Below, in pieces: positions 8,781 to 16,913 of a stretch of 48,625 nucleotides of DNA. This stretch comes from Pseudomonas migulae NBRC 103157. GTDB lineage: Bacteria > Pseudomonadota > Gammaproteobacteria > Pseudomonadales > Pseudomonadaceae. Under the pieces are notes generated by a model. The model ran no database searches. It worked only from the letters and a program-made list of their open reading frames with translations, and was not told the origin of the DNA. A program made the position numbers and the translations under genes. Location: NCBI RefSeq assembly GCF_002091715.1, contig NZ_BDAG01000048.1:1-48625 (forward strand), in the 5' to 3' direction. The stretch's first letter is position 1; the number at the start of each line of letters is the position of its first letter.

Positions 8781-9184
8781 TGGGAGGCTCCGAGGTTTTC
8801 CAGCGGAACAAAGCTGGCGTTCCTTTTGGCTGCTGCCAGCAAGCAGGGAAGGCACAGCGTCGGAAGTTTGAGCAACGACGCGACGGCTGATACTGCGGCC
8901 CCTCCGCCACTCATTCCGATGATGACGGTGCCGGATCCACCCACCACGACGTTTCCGTGATTACCCAACGTCCCGATGGTCACCGCCGGCAGACCATTGA
9001 TCAGCACATTGGGAACGACGTTGCTGGTCAATGCGCTCCCGCAGGCCGTTGTGTCCGTTTGCCGGGCGGCGGCCAATCCGTCGAAAAAGACATCCGCAGA
9101 ACCGCTGACAATCGGGTTCGTACCGTGACCCGGAAGTGGGCACGCCGTGGGGTCGGTGACCCGTGCCGCAGGTTTTCCACTCAT
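8777..9184 (-). CDS. PAAR domain protein, type VI spike tip
   Basis: A 135-residue PAAR protein that caps the VgrG spike and carries the effector. The start at 9184 overlaps the preceding stop as ATGA. The N-terminus MSGKPAARVTDPTACPLPGHG contains a metal-binding Cys and His, and successive PAAR-type repeats (IVSGSADVFFDGLAAAR; VLINGLPAVTIG) follow. A hydrophobic tail (VSAVASLLKLPTLCLPCLLAAAK) with a CLPC pair extends past the PAAR fold. A longer frame from 9262 is not used because it would overlap the upstream gene deeply. Confidence 0.92.
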   Translation of the reverse strand: MSGKPAARVTDPTACPLPGHGTNPIVSGSADVFFDGLAAARQTDTTACGSALTSNVVPNVLINGLPAVTIGTLGNHGNVVVGGSGTVIIGMSGGGAAVSAVASLLKLPTLCLPCLLAAAKRNASFVPLENLGASQ

Positions 9185-9840
9185 GACAATCCTCCTTGAA
9201 GCACGCGCGTATCGTGCAAGCTGTTCCCTTGGGCATTCGATTTTGCGAAACACCATCGGCATTCGATGGCGTCAAACAGTGCGACCTGTGTGGGGTTTTC
9301 GGTGGTGCATGTACCGCTTGGCAAAGCGTTGAGGGCTTCTGCGGTATGCCACTGGAGATCGTATGCCGTTGCATCGTCCAGTTCGTTGAGCAGGGTGTTG
9401 TAGTGATGCAGGCCGGCAGCGTCGTAAGTCGCCTTGAGCTGACGGGGGAGTTGCTCGCCCCAACACACGTAGTGGTCAGGCGTCCACTTCCCGATATCGG
9501 CATGAATGAACCAACCCATGGGGCGTAATCGTTTATCGGTTTCGATCAGCCTGTCGGTGTGAGCGGCAAACCCGCAACCGATATGCAGCGTCAGCCAGCC
9601 ACGATTGGCGGCGAGGAAAGAGTCAGGGTCAAAGAACTGCGAGAGAGGCCGCACCTGCAGACCTTCATCACCGCACGTGCGCACCATGATTTCAGCGTCC
9701 AGCCTGGAAACGAAGGCCTGAACGGCAGGGTGGCCCTTACTGTCTCGGGTCGTCAGCGCGAGTCCGGCCTGAGCGCCGCTCACCTGTTTGACCAGACCAT
9801 AAAGGCGAATGGATGACTTGAATGTCGATGGGCGAAGCAT
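9181..9840 (-). CDS. Unknown protein at the head of the type VI effector island
   Basis: A 219-residue protein that I do not recognise. It has a strong AAGGAG ribosome site and its stop overlaps the PAAR start, so it belongs to the island transcript. There is no signal peptide. Notable segments are GWLTLHIGCGFAAHTDRL, MGWFIHADIGKWTPDHYVCWGEQL and a late CRWC pair; Trp, His and Cys are frequent. The matching P. aeruginosa locus, as I recall it, has no such gene before the PAAR gene. A role in loading, a second effector or an accessory enzyme are all possible. Confidence 0.75.
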   Translation of the reverse strand: MLRPSTFKSSIRLYGLVKQVSGAQAGLALTTRDSKGHPAVQAFVSRLDAEIMVRTCGDEGLQVRPLSQFFDPDSFLAANRGWLTLHIGCGFAAHTDRLIETDKRLRPMGWFIHADIGKWTPDHYVCWGEQLPRQLKATYDAAGLHHYNTLLNELDDATAYDLQWHTAEALNALPSGTCTTENPTQVALFDAIECRWCFAKSNAQGNSLHDTRVLQGGLS

Positions 9841-9856
9841 CCTTACTCCTTGAACA

Positions 9857-10054
9857 TTACGGTCGCAAAACCGTAACTGCCGAATTCCATTCGGACTGCG
9901 GAAAGATATGACAGGGTATTGCCGTGTTCCGTGCGCCGGCCATGATCACCTTTTCCCGGCAGGCGACAAAGTCGGGTTGGGGCAGGAAGTTATGACAAAA
10001 TGTATCTGCGTCCTGATCGTGCCCGTTCTCAACGTCGACATGCGCGTCGGTCAC
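9857..10054 (-). other. Possible small ORF or gene remnant upstream of the type VI island
   Basis: A minus-strand frame with GTG start at 10054 encodes about 65 residues ending HIFPQSEWNSAVTVLRP, and stops 16 bases before the next gene. The frame runs open for a further 10 or so codons upstream into the end of catR. Composition is protein-like and Cys-containing, but no ribosome site or family is evident. It may be the 3' remnant of an older gene. Confidence 0.3.
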
Positions 10055-10068
10055 CGGGTGTTTACCGG

Positions 10069-10953
10069 TCAGTCCCTTGGCAATAACTCATCAATCATCC
10101 GCAAACAATGATTCAGCCCCGGCGATACATCGCCTACGCGCCGGCTAAGGATGATCGGCGAAGTTGCGTTGTCTTCCCGCAGCGGCGTGAAACCAATGTC
10201 GTCGCGGTGCAGCAATTGCACGGAGGCCGGCACCAGGGTGACGCCGATTCCCGCACCGACCAGGCCGATGGCGGTTTGCAGCTCGTTGGTCCATTGCGCC
10301 ACATGGATGCTCACACCGTACGACTCGAACAACGCGATCACATGGTCGGCGTAGCTGGGGCGCGGATTGCCGGGGTACAGCACGAAGGGTTCCTTCGCCA
10401 GGTCGCGCAGGCTGATCGGCCCGGCCAGCAGGGGATGGCCGGCGGGCAGGGCGGCCACCAGCCGGTCTTCGGTCAAGACAGTCTGGATAATGGCCGGGTC
10501 GTCGATGCGGATCCGCCCGAAACCGATGTCGATCCGTCCGGCCTTGAGCGCCTGCACCTGTTGCAGCGTGGTCATTTCCGAGAGTCCCAGCTCAAGCTCC
10601 AGAGGCTCGCCGCTGCGCAACCGGCGGATCAGTTCCGGCAGCACGCCATAGAGTGTCGACGGCGCAAAACCGATACCCAGCCAGGTTTTTTCGCCCAGGC
10701 CAATCCGTCGTGTGTTGTCGCAGACCTTGCCCAGTTGCTCGAGCAGGGCGGTGGAGTGCTCATGAAAAAAACGCCCGGCCTCGGTCAGCTTCAGCGGCCT
10801 CCCGCGTTCCAGCAACAACACCCCGAGTTCGTCTTCCAGCTGCTGTATCTGCCGGCTCAGCGGCGGCTGGGCGATGTGCAGCAATTCAGCGGCGCGGGTG
10901 AAGTTGAGGGTTTGAGCCAACACCTGAAAATACCGCAGGTGACGCAGTTCCAT
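10069..10953 (-). CDS. catR: LysR-type regulator of catechol degradation CatR
   Basis: A 294-residue LysR activator, divergent from catB. The N-terminal helix-turn-helix reads LNFTRAAELLHIAQPPLSRQI, as in CatR/BenM proteins, and the rest is the cis,cis-muconate-binding domain (for example TLQQVQALKAGRIDIGFGR). CatR activates catBCA when muconate accumulates. A perfect ATAC-N7-GTAT palindrome, the binding consensus of this subgroup, lies 27 bases upstream of its own start in the shared promoter, fitting autoregulation and activation of catBCA. Confidence 0.93.
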   Translation of the reverse strand: MELRHLRYFQVLAQTLNFTRAAELLHIAQPPLSRQIQQLEDELGVLLLERGRPLKLTEAGRFFHEHSTALLEQLGKVCDNTRRIGLGEKTWLGIGFAPSTLYGVLPELIRRLRSGEPLELELGLSEMTTLQQVQALKAGRIDIGFGRIRIDDPAIIQTVLTEDRLVAALPAGHPLLAGPISLRDLAKEPFVLYPGNPRPSYADHVIALFESYGVSIHVAQWTNELQTAIGLVGAGIGVTLVPASVQLLHRDDIGFTPLREDNATSPIILSRRVGDVSPGLNHCLRMIDELLPRD

Positions 10954-10979
10954 GGGACCTCCGCAAACAATTTGGTTTC

Positions 10980-10994
10980 ATACCTTTAAGGTAT
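10980..10994. promoter_or_regulatory. CatR operator ATAC-N7-GTAT
   Basis: The sequence ATACCTTTAAGGTAT is a 15-base palindrome between catR and catB. It matches exactly the ATAC-N7-GTAT site known for CatM/BenM/CatR-type regulators. Its place, about 86 bases upstream of the catB start and next to the catR start, suits a recognition site for divergent control. Confidence 0.8.
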
Positions 10995-11080
10995 CAAGTC
11001 AGACCAATTCTATATTGGCTTCCCGAAAAAAGCCGTACCAGAATCGGTTCCAGAACTTTAAGAACCTGACGGGTATCGCC

Positions 11081-12229
11081 ATGCTTGAAACTGCCATTGA
11101 ATCGATCGAGACGATCATCGTCGATCTGCCGACCATCCGCCCGCACAAGCTGGCGATGCACACGATGCAGAACCAGACCCTGGTGATTACTCGCGTGCGT
11201 TGCGCCGATGGCATTGAAGGCATTGGCGAATCCACCACCATCGGTGGCCTGGCGTACGGCAACGAAAGCCCGGACAGCATCAAGACCAACATCGACCGCC
11301 ACTTCGCGCCGCTGTTGCTCGGCCAGGACAGCGCCAACGTGAACGCCGCGATGTTGCGCCTGGAGCGCAGCATTCGGGGCAACACCTTTGCCAAGTCAGG
11401 TATCGAAACGGCGTTGCTCGACGCCCAGGGCAAACGCCTTGGCCTGCCGGTCAGCGAACTGCTGGGCGGGCGGGTTCGCGATGCACTGCCGGTGGCCTGG
11501 ACCTTGGCCAGTGGCGACACCGACAAGGACATCGCCGAAGCGGAAAAAATGCTCGACCTGCGCCGCCATCGCATCTTCAAACTGAAAATCGGCGCCGGCG
11601 AAGTCAACCGCGATCTGGCCCACGTCATTGCGATCAAGAAAGCCCTGGGCGATCGTGCCAGCGTGCGGGTCGACGTCAATCAAGCCTGGGACGAAGCCGT
11701 CGCGTTGCGCGCTTGCCGGATTCTCGGCACCAACGGCATCGACCTGATCGAACAGCCGATTTCGCGCAACAACCGCGCCGGCATGGCGCGCCTGAACGCC
11801 ATGAGCCCGGCGCCGATCATGGCGGACGAATCCATTGAGTGCGTGGAAGACGCGTTCAACCTGGCCCGTGAAGGCGCTGCATCGGTGTTCGCCCTGAAGA
11901 TCGCCAAGAACGGCGGCCCGCGTGCCGTGCTGCGAACCGCCGCGATTGCCGAAGCGGCCGGCATTGGCCTGTACGGCGGCACCATGCTCGAAGGCGGCAT
12001 CGGCACCCTGGCGTCGGCCCATGCGTTTATCACCCTGAACAAACTGGCGTGGGACACCGAGCTGTTCGGCCCGCTGCTGCTGACCGAAGACATCCTCAGC
12101 GAGCCGCTGGTCTACCGCGATTTCGAACTGCACGTGCCGAAAACCCCGGGCCTGGGGCTGAGCATCGATGAAGAACGCCTGGCGTTCTTCCGTCGCGACA
12201 AAACTTCTACCGCCATTCATCTAGCCTGA
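11081..12229 (+). CDS. catB: Muconate cycloisomerase CatB
   Basis: Converts cis,cis-muconate to muconolactone in the catechol branch of the beta-ketoadipate pathway. The start at 11081 gives MLETAIESIETI and 382 residues, the expected length; the upstream extension is promoter DNA. Enolase-superfamily residues sit at the canonical positions: Lys167 and Lys169 in FKLKIG, and the metal ligands Asp198 (RVDVN), Glu224 (LIEQP) and Asp249 (MADES). It heads the catBCA operon, with catC 10 bases downstream, and is presumably activated by the divergent CatR. Confidence 0.97.
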   Translation: MLETAIESIETIIVDLPTIRPHKLAMHTMQNQTLVITRVRCADGIEGIGESTTIGGLAYGNESPDSIKTNIDRHFAPLLLGQDSANVNAAMLRLERSIRGNTFAKSGIETALLDAQGKRLGLPVSELLGGRVRDALPVAWTLASGDTDKDIAEAEKMLDLRRHRIFKLKIGAGEVNRDLAHVIAIKKALGDRASVRVDVNQAWDEAVALRACRILGTNGIDLIEQPISRNNRAGMARLNAMSPAPIMADESIECVEDAFNLAREGAASVFALKIAKNGGPRAVLRTAAIAEAAGIGLYGGTMLEGGIGTLASAHAFITLNKLAWDTELFGPLLLTEDILSEPLVYRDFELHVPKTPGLGLSIDEERLAFFRRDKTSTAIHLA

Positions 12230-12239
12230 GGAGAGCATT

Positions 12240-12530
12240 ATGCTGTTCCACGTAAAAATGACCGTGAACCTGCCGGTCGACATGAATCCTGAAGCAGCCG
12301 CCAGGTTGAAGGCTGACGAAAAAGCCCTGTCCCAGTGCCTGCAAGAACAAGGCAAGTGGCGTCACCTGTGGCGTATCGCCGGGCTCTATGCCAATTACAG
12401 CGTGTTTGATGTCGACAGCGTTCAAGAGCTGCACGACTTGCTGATGCAATTGCCGCTGTACCCGTACATGGCGATCGAAGTCACCGCGATGTGCCGGCAT
12501 CCTTCTTCCATCCGCGAGGATGACCGCTGA
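12240..12530 (+). CDS. catC: Muconolactone delta-isomerase CatC
   Basis: A 96-residue cytoplasmic enzyme that turns muconolactone into beta-ketoadipate enol-lactone. It starts MLFHVKMTVNLP with a GAGGAGAGC-type ribosome site after catB, and contains the family segments KWRHLWRIAGLYANYSVFDV and LPLYPYM. Length equals that of known muconolactone isomerases, which form decamers. It sits between catB and catA as in other fluorescent pseudomonads. Confidence 0.97.
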   Translation: MLFHVKMTVNLPVDMNPEAAARLKADEKALSQCLQEQGKWRHLWRIAGLYANYSVFDVDSVQELHDLLMQLPLYPYMAIEVTAMCRHPSSIREDDR

Positions 12531-12581
12531 ACCCAGCCTGTTCAGTTCGCCACGCTAATAATTACAAGATGAGGAACCACC

Positions 12582-13511
12582 ATGAACGTCAAGATTTCCC
12601 ACACTGCCAGCGCCCAGAAATTTCTCGAAGAGGCCAGCGGCCTGCTCAATGACGCCGGTAATCCGCGGGTCAAGGCACTGATCTACCGCATCCTGCGCGA
12701 CTCGGTGAACATCATCGAAGACCTCGCCGTGACGCCGGAAGAATTCTGGAAAGCCGTTAATTACCTCAACGTATTGGGTGCGCGTCAGGAAGCGGGCCTG
12801 GTGGTGGCCGGGCTCGGTCTGGAACATTACCTGGACCTGCTGATGGACGCCGAAGACGAGCAGGCCGGCAAGGCTGGCGGCACGCCGCGGACCATCGAAG
12901 GGCCGCTGTATGTGGCTGGTGCACCGTTGTCCCAAGGTGAAGCGCGCCTGGATGATGGCGTCGATCCGGGTGTGACGCTGTTCATGCAGGGCCGAGTGTT
13001 CAATACCGCCGGCGAACCGTTGGCCGGCGCGGTGGTGGATGTCTGGCACGCCAACACGGGCGGCACTTACTCGTACTTCGACACCACGCAGTCGGAATTC
13101 AACCTGCGTCGCCGTATCGTCACCGATGCCGAGGGCCGTTACCGTTTCCGCAGCATCGTGCCGTCGGGCTACGGTTGCCCACCGGACGGTCCGACTCAGC
13201 AACTGCTCGATCAACTGGGCCGTCACGGCCAGCGTCCGGCGCACGTGCACTTCTTCATCTCGGCACCGGATCATCGTCACCTGACTACTCAGATCAACCT
13301 CGACGGCGATCAATACCTGCACGACGATTTCGCCTACGCCACCCGTGACGAGCTGATCGCGAAAATCACCTTCAGCGAGGATCAGGCGCGTGCGGCGGCT
13401 TATGGTGTGAGCGGTCGCTTTGCTGAAATCGAATTCGATTTCACCTTGCAGTCGTCAGCCCAGCCTGAAGAGCAGCAGCGTCACGAGCGGGTTCGCGCAC
13501 TCGAGGACTGA
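12582..13511 (+). CDS. catA: Catechol 1,2-dioxygenase CatA
   Basis: Ring-cleaves catechol to cis,cis-muconate using non-haem Fe(III). The 309-residue protein has an N-terminal helical dimerisation part with a hydrophobic tunnel, then the beta-sandwich. The iron ligands are visible: Tyr163 in GTYSYFD, Tyr197 in PSGYGCP, and His221 and His223 in RPAHVHFF. A GAGGAAC ribosome site precedes the ATG. CatA is the last gene of catBCA, 51 bases after catC, and is followed by REP hairpins that may end or stabilise the transcript. Confidence 0.97.
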   Translation: MNVKISHTASAQKFLEEASGLLNDAGNPRVKALIYRILRDSVNIIEDLAVTPEEFWKAVNYLNVLGARQEAGLVVAGLGLEHYLDLLMDAEDEQAGKAGGTPRTIEGPLYVAGAPLSQGEARLDDGVDPGVTLFMQGRVFNTAGEPLAGAVVDVWHANTGGTYSYFDTTQSEFNLRRRIVTDAEGRYRFRSIVPSGYGCPPDGPTQQLLDQLGRHGQRPAHVHFFISAPDHRHLTTQINLDGDQYLHDDFAYATRDELIAKITFSEDQARAAAYGVSGRFAEIEFDFTLQSSAQPEEQQRHERVRALED

Positions 13512-13523
13512 CAGCAGCAACCC

Positions 13524-13717
13524 TGTGGGAGCGGCGGTTCGACGATTCGACTTGCTCGCGATAGTGGAGTGTCAGTCAACATTGATGTTGAAGCTGATGG
13601 ACCCTTCGCGAGCAAGTCGAATCGTCGCACCGCCACTCCCACATTCGACCGAGCTTCTTCAGAACGAACGCGGTTAAATGCGGGAGCGGCGGTGCGACGA
13701 TTCGGTTTGCTCGCGAA
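13524..13717. repeat. REP cluster (three copies) after catA
   Basis: Two inverted copies (about 13524-13561 and 13606-13642) of a GTGGGAGCGGCGGT...TTGCTCGCGA element frame a loop of about 45 bases, and a third copy in the first orientation lies at 13681-13717. These resemble fluorescent-Pseudomonas REP/REPIN elements. They lie between catA and benR and explain several spurious mirror-image frames there. Confidence 0.85.
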
Positions 13718-13816
13718 GGGGCCAGAAAGGCCCACATGTCAGCCCACTGACACAGCGTTGCAAGTACTGCCTTAGAATGACCCGATGCACCCTATAACAA
13801 CAACGAGAGTGACCCG

Positions 13817-14776
13817 ATGATGCAAGCGCAACTGTTGAGTCAGCGCAGCTCCGTATTTGACCACGCCGACCCGTACGCGGTGTCGGGCTACGTCAATCAG
13901 CATGTCGGTAATCATTGCATCCTGATGCCCCGGGCCGGGCACCCGCTGGCCAGTCTCAATCACCGCAAGTTCGCCAGTCTCGACCTGTGCCGCATCAGCT
14001 ACGGCGGCAGCGTTCGCGTCACTTCCGGCGCGCTGGAAACCATCTATCACCTGCAAGTGCTGCTGCGCGGCAATTGCCTGTGGCGCGGTCACGGCCAAGA
14101 GCATTACTTCGCGCCCGGTGAGTTGTTGCTGATCAATCCCGACGATCCGGTGGACCTGACGTACTCCGACGATTGCGAAAAATTCATCCTCAAAGTCCCG
14201 ACGTCATTGCTGGAATCAGTCTGCGACGAGCAGCGCTGGCGGTATCCGGGGCAGGGCGTGCGGTTCCTCGAGAACCGTTATCAGCTCAATGAGCTGGAAG
14301 GGTTTGTCGGCCTGCTGGCGATGATTTGCCAGGAAGCCGAGGCCACCGAACAGATTCCCAAGGTGCAGGAGCATTACGCGCAGATCATCGTCAGCAAGAT
14401 GCTCAGCCTGATGCAGACCAATGTCAGCCGTATCAGCCTCGGTTCGCAGACCGCCACGTTCGAGGTGATCGCCGACTACATTGCGCGCAACCTCAAGCAG
14501 GACATCGACAGCGCGGAACTGGCGCGCCAGGCACGGATGAGCCTGCGTTCGCTGTATGGCCTGTTCGAACGCAACGCCGGCACCACGCCGAAAAACTACA
14601 TCCGGCAGAAACGCCTCGAACGCATCAACGCCTGCCTGATCGACCCGACCTGCAACGTGCGCAACGTCACGGAAGTGGCGATGGATTATGGGTTTCTGCA
14701 TTTGGGAAGGTTTTCTGACAATTACCGTAAACAGTTCGGCGAATTGCCCTCCGACACCCTCAAGCGCCGCGAATGA
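13817..14776 (+). CDS. benR: AraC/XylS-family activator of benzoate degradation BenR
   Basis: A 319-residue AraC-type activator. The N-terminal part (SLNHRKFASLDLCRISYGGSVRVT; PGELLLINPDDPVDL) is the XylS/BenR-type effector region. The C-terminal double helix-turn-helix includes LARQARMSLRSLYGLFERNAGTTPKNYIRQKRLE. BenR activates benABCD in response to benzoate. Two perfect XylS/BenR boxes stand upstream of benA, supporting the assignment. Start at 13817 or the adjacent ATG at 13820. Confidence 0.93.
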   Translation: MMQAQLLSQRSSVFDHADPYAVSGYVNQHVGNHCILMPRAGHPLASLNHRKFASLDLCRISYGGSVRVTSGALETIYHLQVLLRGNCLWRGHGQEHYFAPGELLLINPDDPVDLTYSDDCEKFILKVPTSLLESVCDEQRWRYPGQGVRFLENRYQLNELEGFVGLLAMICQEAEATEQIPKVQEHYAQIIVSKMLSLMQTNVSRISLGSQTATFEVIADYIARNLKQDIDSAELARQARMSLRSLYGLFERNAGTTPKNYIRQKRLERINACLIDPTCNVRNVTEVAMDYGFLHLGRFSDNYRKQFGELPSDTLKRRE

Positions 14777-14796
14777 TTGCCGGTACACCACAAACT

Positions 14797-14942
14797 GTAG
14801 GAGCCGGCTTGCTGGCGATTCAGGCGACGCGGTACATCTGACCCGCCGCTTTGCCTGAATCGCCAGCAAGCCGGCTCCTACACAAGGGTGGTGTGCCTGG
14901 CGTATCGCGTTGTGCCGAACGCCAGCAAGCCGGCGCCCACAG
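14797..14942. repeat. REP cluster between benR and benA
   Basis: A 24-base arm beginning GTAGGAGCCGGCTTGCTGGC at 14797-14820 is repeated as a perfect inverse at 14858-14881, with a third, partial inverse copy at 14920-14942. The block ends just 12 bases before the first BenR box, so it marks the upstream edge of the benA promoter. Confidence 0.87.
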
Positions 14943-14953
14943 TTTCATCCCCT

Positions 14954-15016
14954 TGCACTAAACGGATAAAGGTCTGCACCCAGCGGATAGTCCCTCCCAT
15001 TGCCCCGTCCTAGCAT
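14954..15016 (+). promoter_or_regulatory. benA promoter with two BenR/XylS boxes
   Basis: Two direct copies of TGCA-N6-GGATA lie at 14954-14968 and 14975-14989, 21 bases apart (two helical turns). After the second box there are 21 bases, then a -10-like TAGCAT at 15011-15016. From my knowledge of the XylS-controlled Pm promoter, box sequence, box spacing and distance to -10 are the same. The benA start follows at 15054. Confidence 0.88.
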
Positions 15017-15053
15017 GAGCCTTGCCTGAACAATAACAATGGAGGCGGCGGCC

Positions 15054-16418
15054 ATGACCCTGCGACCCGAATATCTTCAATCCCTGCTCGAGGACGATCC
15101 AGAACAGGGCATCTATCGCTGCAAGCGCGAGATGTTCACCGACCCGCGACTGTTCGACCTTGAGATGGAACACATCTTCGAAGGCAACTGGCTGTACCTG
15201 GCGCACGAAAGCCAGATTCCCAACAAAAACGATTTCTACACCACCACCATGGGGCGCCAGTCGATCTTCATCGCGCGCAACAAGGACGGTGAGCTCAATG
15301 CCTTCCTCAACGCCTGCAGTCACCGTGGCGCGATGCTCTGCCGGCACAAGTCCGGCAACAAGAGTTCGTACACCTGCCCATTCCACGGCTGGACCTTCAA
15401 CAACTCCGGCAAACTGCTGAAGGTCAAAGACCCGGCAGCGGCCGGCTACCCGGCGAGCTTCAACTGCGAAGGCTCCCACGACCTGACCAAAGTCGCCCGT
15501 TTCGAATCCTATCGCGGCTTCCTGTTCGGCAGCCTCAAGGCTGATGTCGTGCCGCTGGTCGAGCACTTGGGCGAGTCGGCGAAGATCATCGACATGATCG
15601 TCGACCAGTCCGCCGATGGCCTGGAAGTGCTGCGCGGTTCCTCCAGCTACATCTACGAAGGCAACTGGAAACTCACTGCCGAAAACGGTGCCGATGGTTA
15701 CCACGTCAGCTCGGTTCACTGGAACTATGCCGCCACTCAGAACCAGCGCAAGCAGCGCGAGGCCGGCGACAGTAATCCGACCATGAGCGCCGGCAGCTGG
15801 GCCAAGCAGGGCGGTGGTTTCTATTCTTTCGACAAGGGCCACATGCTGCTCTGGACCCGCTGGGCCAACCCGGAAGATCGCCCGCTGTACGAGCGCCGCG
15901 ATGAACTGGCCCAGGATTTCGGCAAGGCTCGCGCGGACTGGATGATCGAGAACTCGCGCAACCTGTGCCTGTACCCGAACGTGTACCTGATGGACCAGTT
16001 CAGCTCACAGATTCGTATCGCCCGGCCGATCTCGGTCAACCGCACGGAAATCACCATTTATTGCATCGCCCCCAAAGGCGAAAGCGACCACGCCCGTTCG
16101 AGCCGCATTCGTCAGTACGAGGATTTCTTCAACGTCAGCGGCATGGCCACGCCGGACGATCTGGAAGAGTTCCGCTCGTGCCAGACCAGCTATCAGGGCA
16201 GCGTGACCGCGTGGAACGACATGTCCCGTGGCGCCGAGCACTGGATCGAAGGCGCCGACGATGCGGCGAAAGAAATTGACCTGCATCCGTTGCTCAGCGG
16301 CGTGCGCACCGAAGACGAAGGTCTGTTCGTGCTGCAACACAAGTATTGGCAGCAAACGATGCTCAAGGCGCTGGCTGCCGAAGAATCCCGGTTGATTGCT
16401 GTGGAGGCCGTGCAATGA
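15054..16418 (+). CDS. benA: Benzoate 1,2-dioxygenase large subunit BenA
   Basis: Catalytic alpha subunit of the dioxygenase that makes benzoate cis-diol. The start at 15054 follows GGAGGCGG by a normal distance and gives 454 residues. The Rieske [2Fe-2S] motif has Cys88, His90, Cys108 and His111 (CSH then CPFHGW). The mononuclear iron site includes the two His of GADGYHVSSVHWNY, with the Asp that bridges the centres. It is the first gene of benABCD and ends overlapping benB as ATGA. Confidence 0.97.
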   Translation: MTLRPEYLQSLLEDDPEQGIYRCKREMFTDPRLFDLEMEHIFEGNWLYLAHESQIPNKNDFYTTTMGRQSIFIARNKDGELNAFLNACSHRGAMLCRHKSGNKSSYTCPFHGWTFNNSGKLLKVKDPAAAGYPASFNCEGSHDLTKVARFESYRGFLFGSLKADVVPLVEHLGESAKIIDMIVDQSADGLEVLRGSSSYIYEGNWKLTAENGADGYHVSSVHWNYAATQNQRKQREAGDSNPTMSAGSWAKQGGGFYSFDKGHMLLWTRWANPEDRPLYERRDELAQDFGKARADWMIENSRNLCLYPNVYLMDQFSSQIRIARPISVNRTEITIYCIAPKGESDHARSSRIRQYEDFFNVSGMATPDDLEEFRSCQTSYQGSVTAWNDMSRGAEHWIEGADDAAKEIDLHPLLSGVRTEDEGLFVLQHKYWQQTMLKALAAEESRLIAVEAVQ

Positions 16419-16903
16419 CTATTACCTACGACAGCGTTCGCGACTTCCTCTACCGCGAAGCCCGTTACCTGGATGAACGGCAATGGGACGAATGGCTGGA
16501 GTTGTACGCTCCGGACGCGACGTTCTGGATGCCGTCCTGGGACGACAACGACGAATTGACCGAAGACCCGCAGCGGGAAATCTCGCTGATCTGGTACGGC
16601 AACCGCACCGGTCTGGAAGACCGCATCTTCCGCATCAAGACCGAGCGTTCCAGCGCCACCGTGCCGGACACCCGCACCTCGCACAACATCAACAACATCG
16701 AGCTGCTGGAACAGGCCGACGGCCTCTGCAAGGTGCGCTTCAACTGGCACACCCTGAGTTTTCGCTACAAGACCGTCGACAGTTATTTCGGCAGCAGTTT
16801 CTACACCCTGGATGTGCGCGGTGAAAACCCGCTGATCAAGGCCAAGAAAGTGATCCTGAAGAACGACTACGTTCGTCAGGTCATCGATGTTTACCACCTG
16901 TGA
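16415..16903 (+). CDS. benB: Benzoate 1,2-dioxygenase small subunit BenB
   Basis: A 162-residue beta subunit with the ring-hydroxylating dioxygenase small-subunit fold, which stabilises the alpha3beta3 hexamer. It begins MTITYDSVRDFLYREARYLDE and contains WMPSWDDNDELTEDP and RTSHNINNIE, typical of BenB/XylY. The ATG overlaps the benA stop (ATGA), so translation is coupled and stoichiometry kept near one to one. Confidence 0.96.
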   Translation: MTITYDSVRDFLYREARYLDERQWDEWLELYAPDATFWMPSWDDNDELTEDPQREISLIWYGNRTGLEDRIFRIKTERSSATVPDTRTSHNINNIELLEQADGLCKVRFNWHTLSFRYKTVDSYFGSSFYTLDVRGENPLIKAKKVILKNDYVRQVIDVYHL

Positions 16904-16913
16904 GGCGGCCGTC

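Noticed and set aside
13524..14942. CRISPR-like array from repeated GTAGGAGC/GTGGGAGC units
   Set aside because: Copies are few, alternate in orientation, have irregular spacing and match Pseudomonas REP elements; no cas genes are present.
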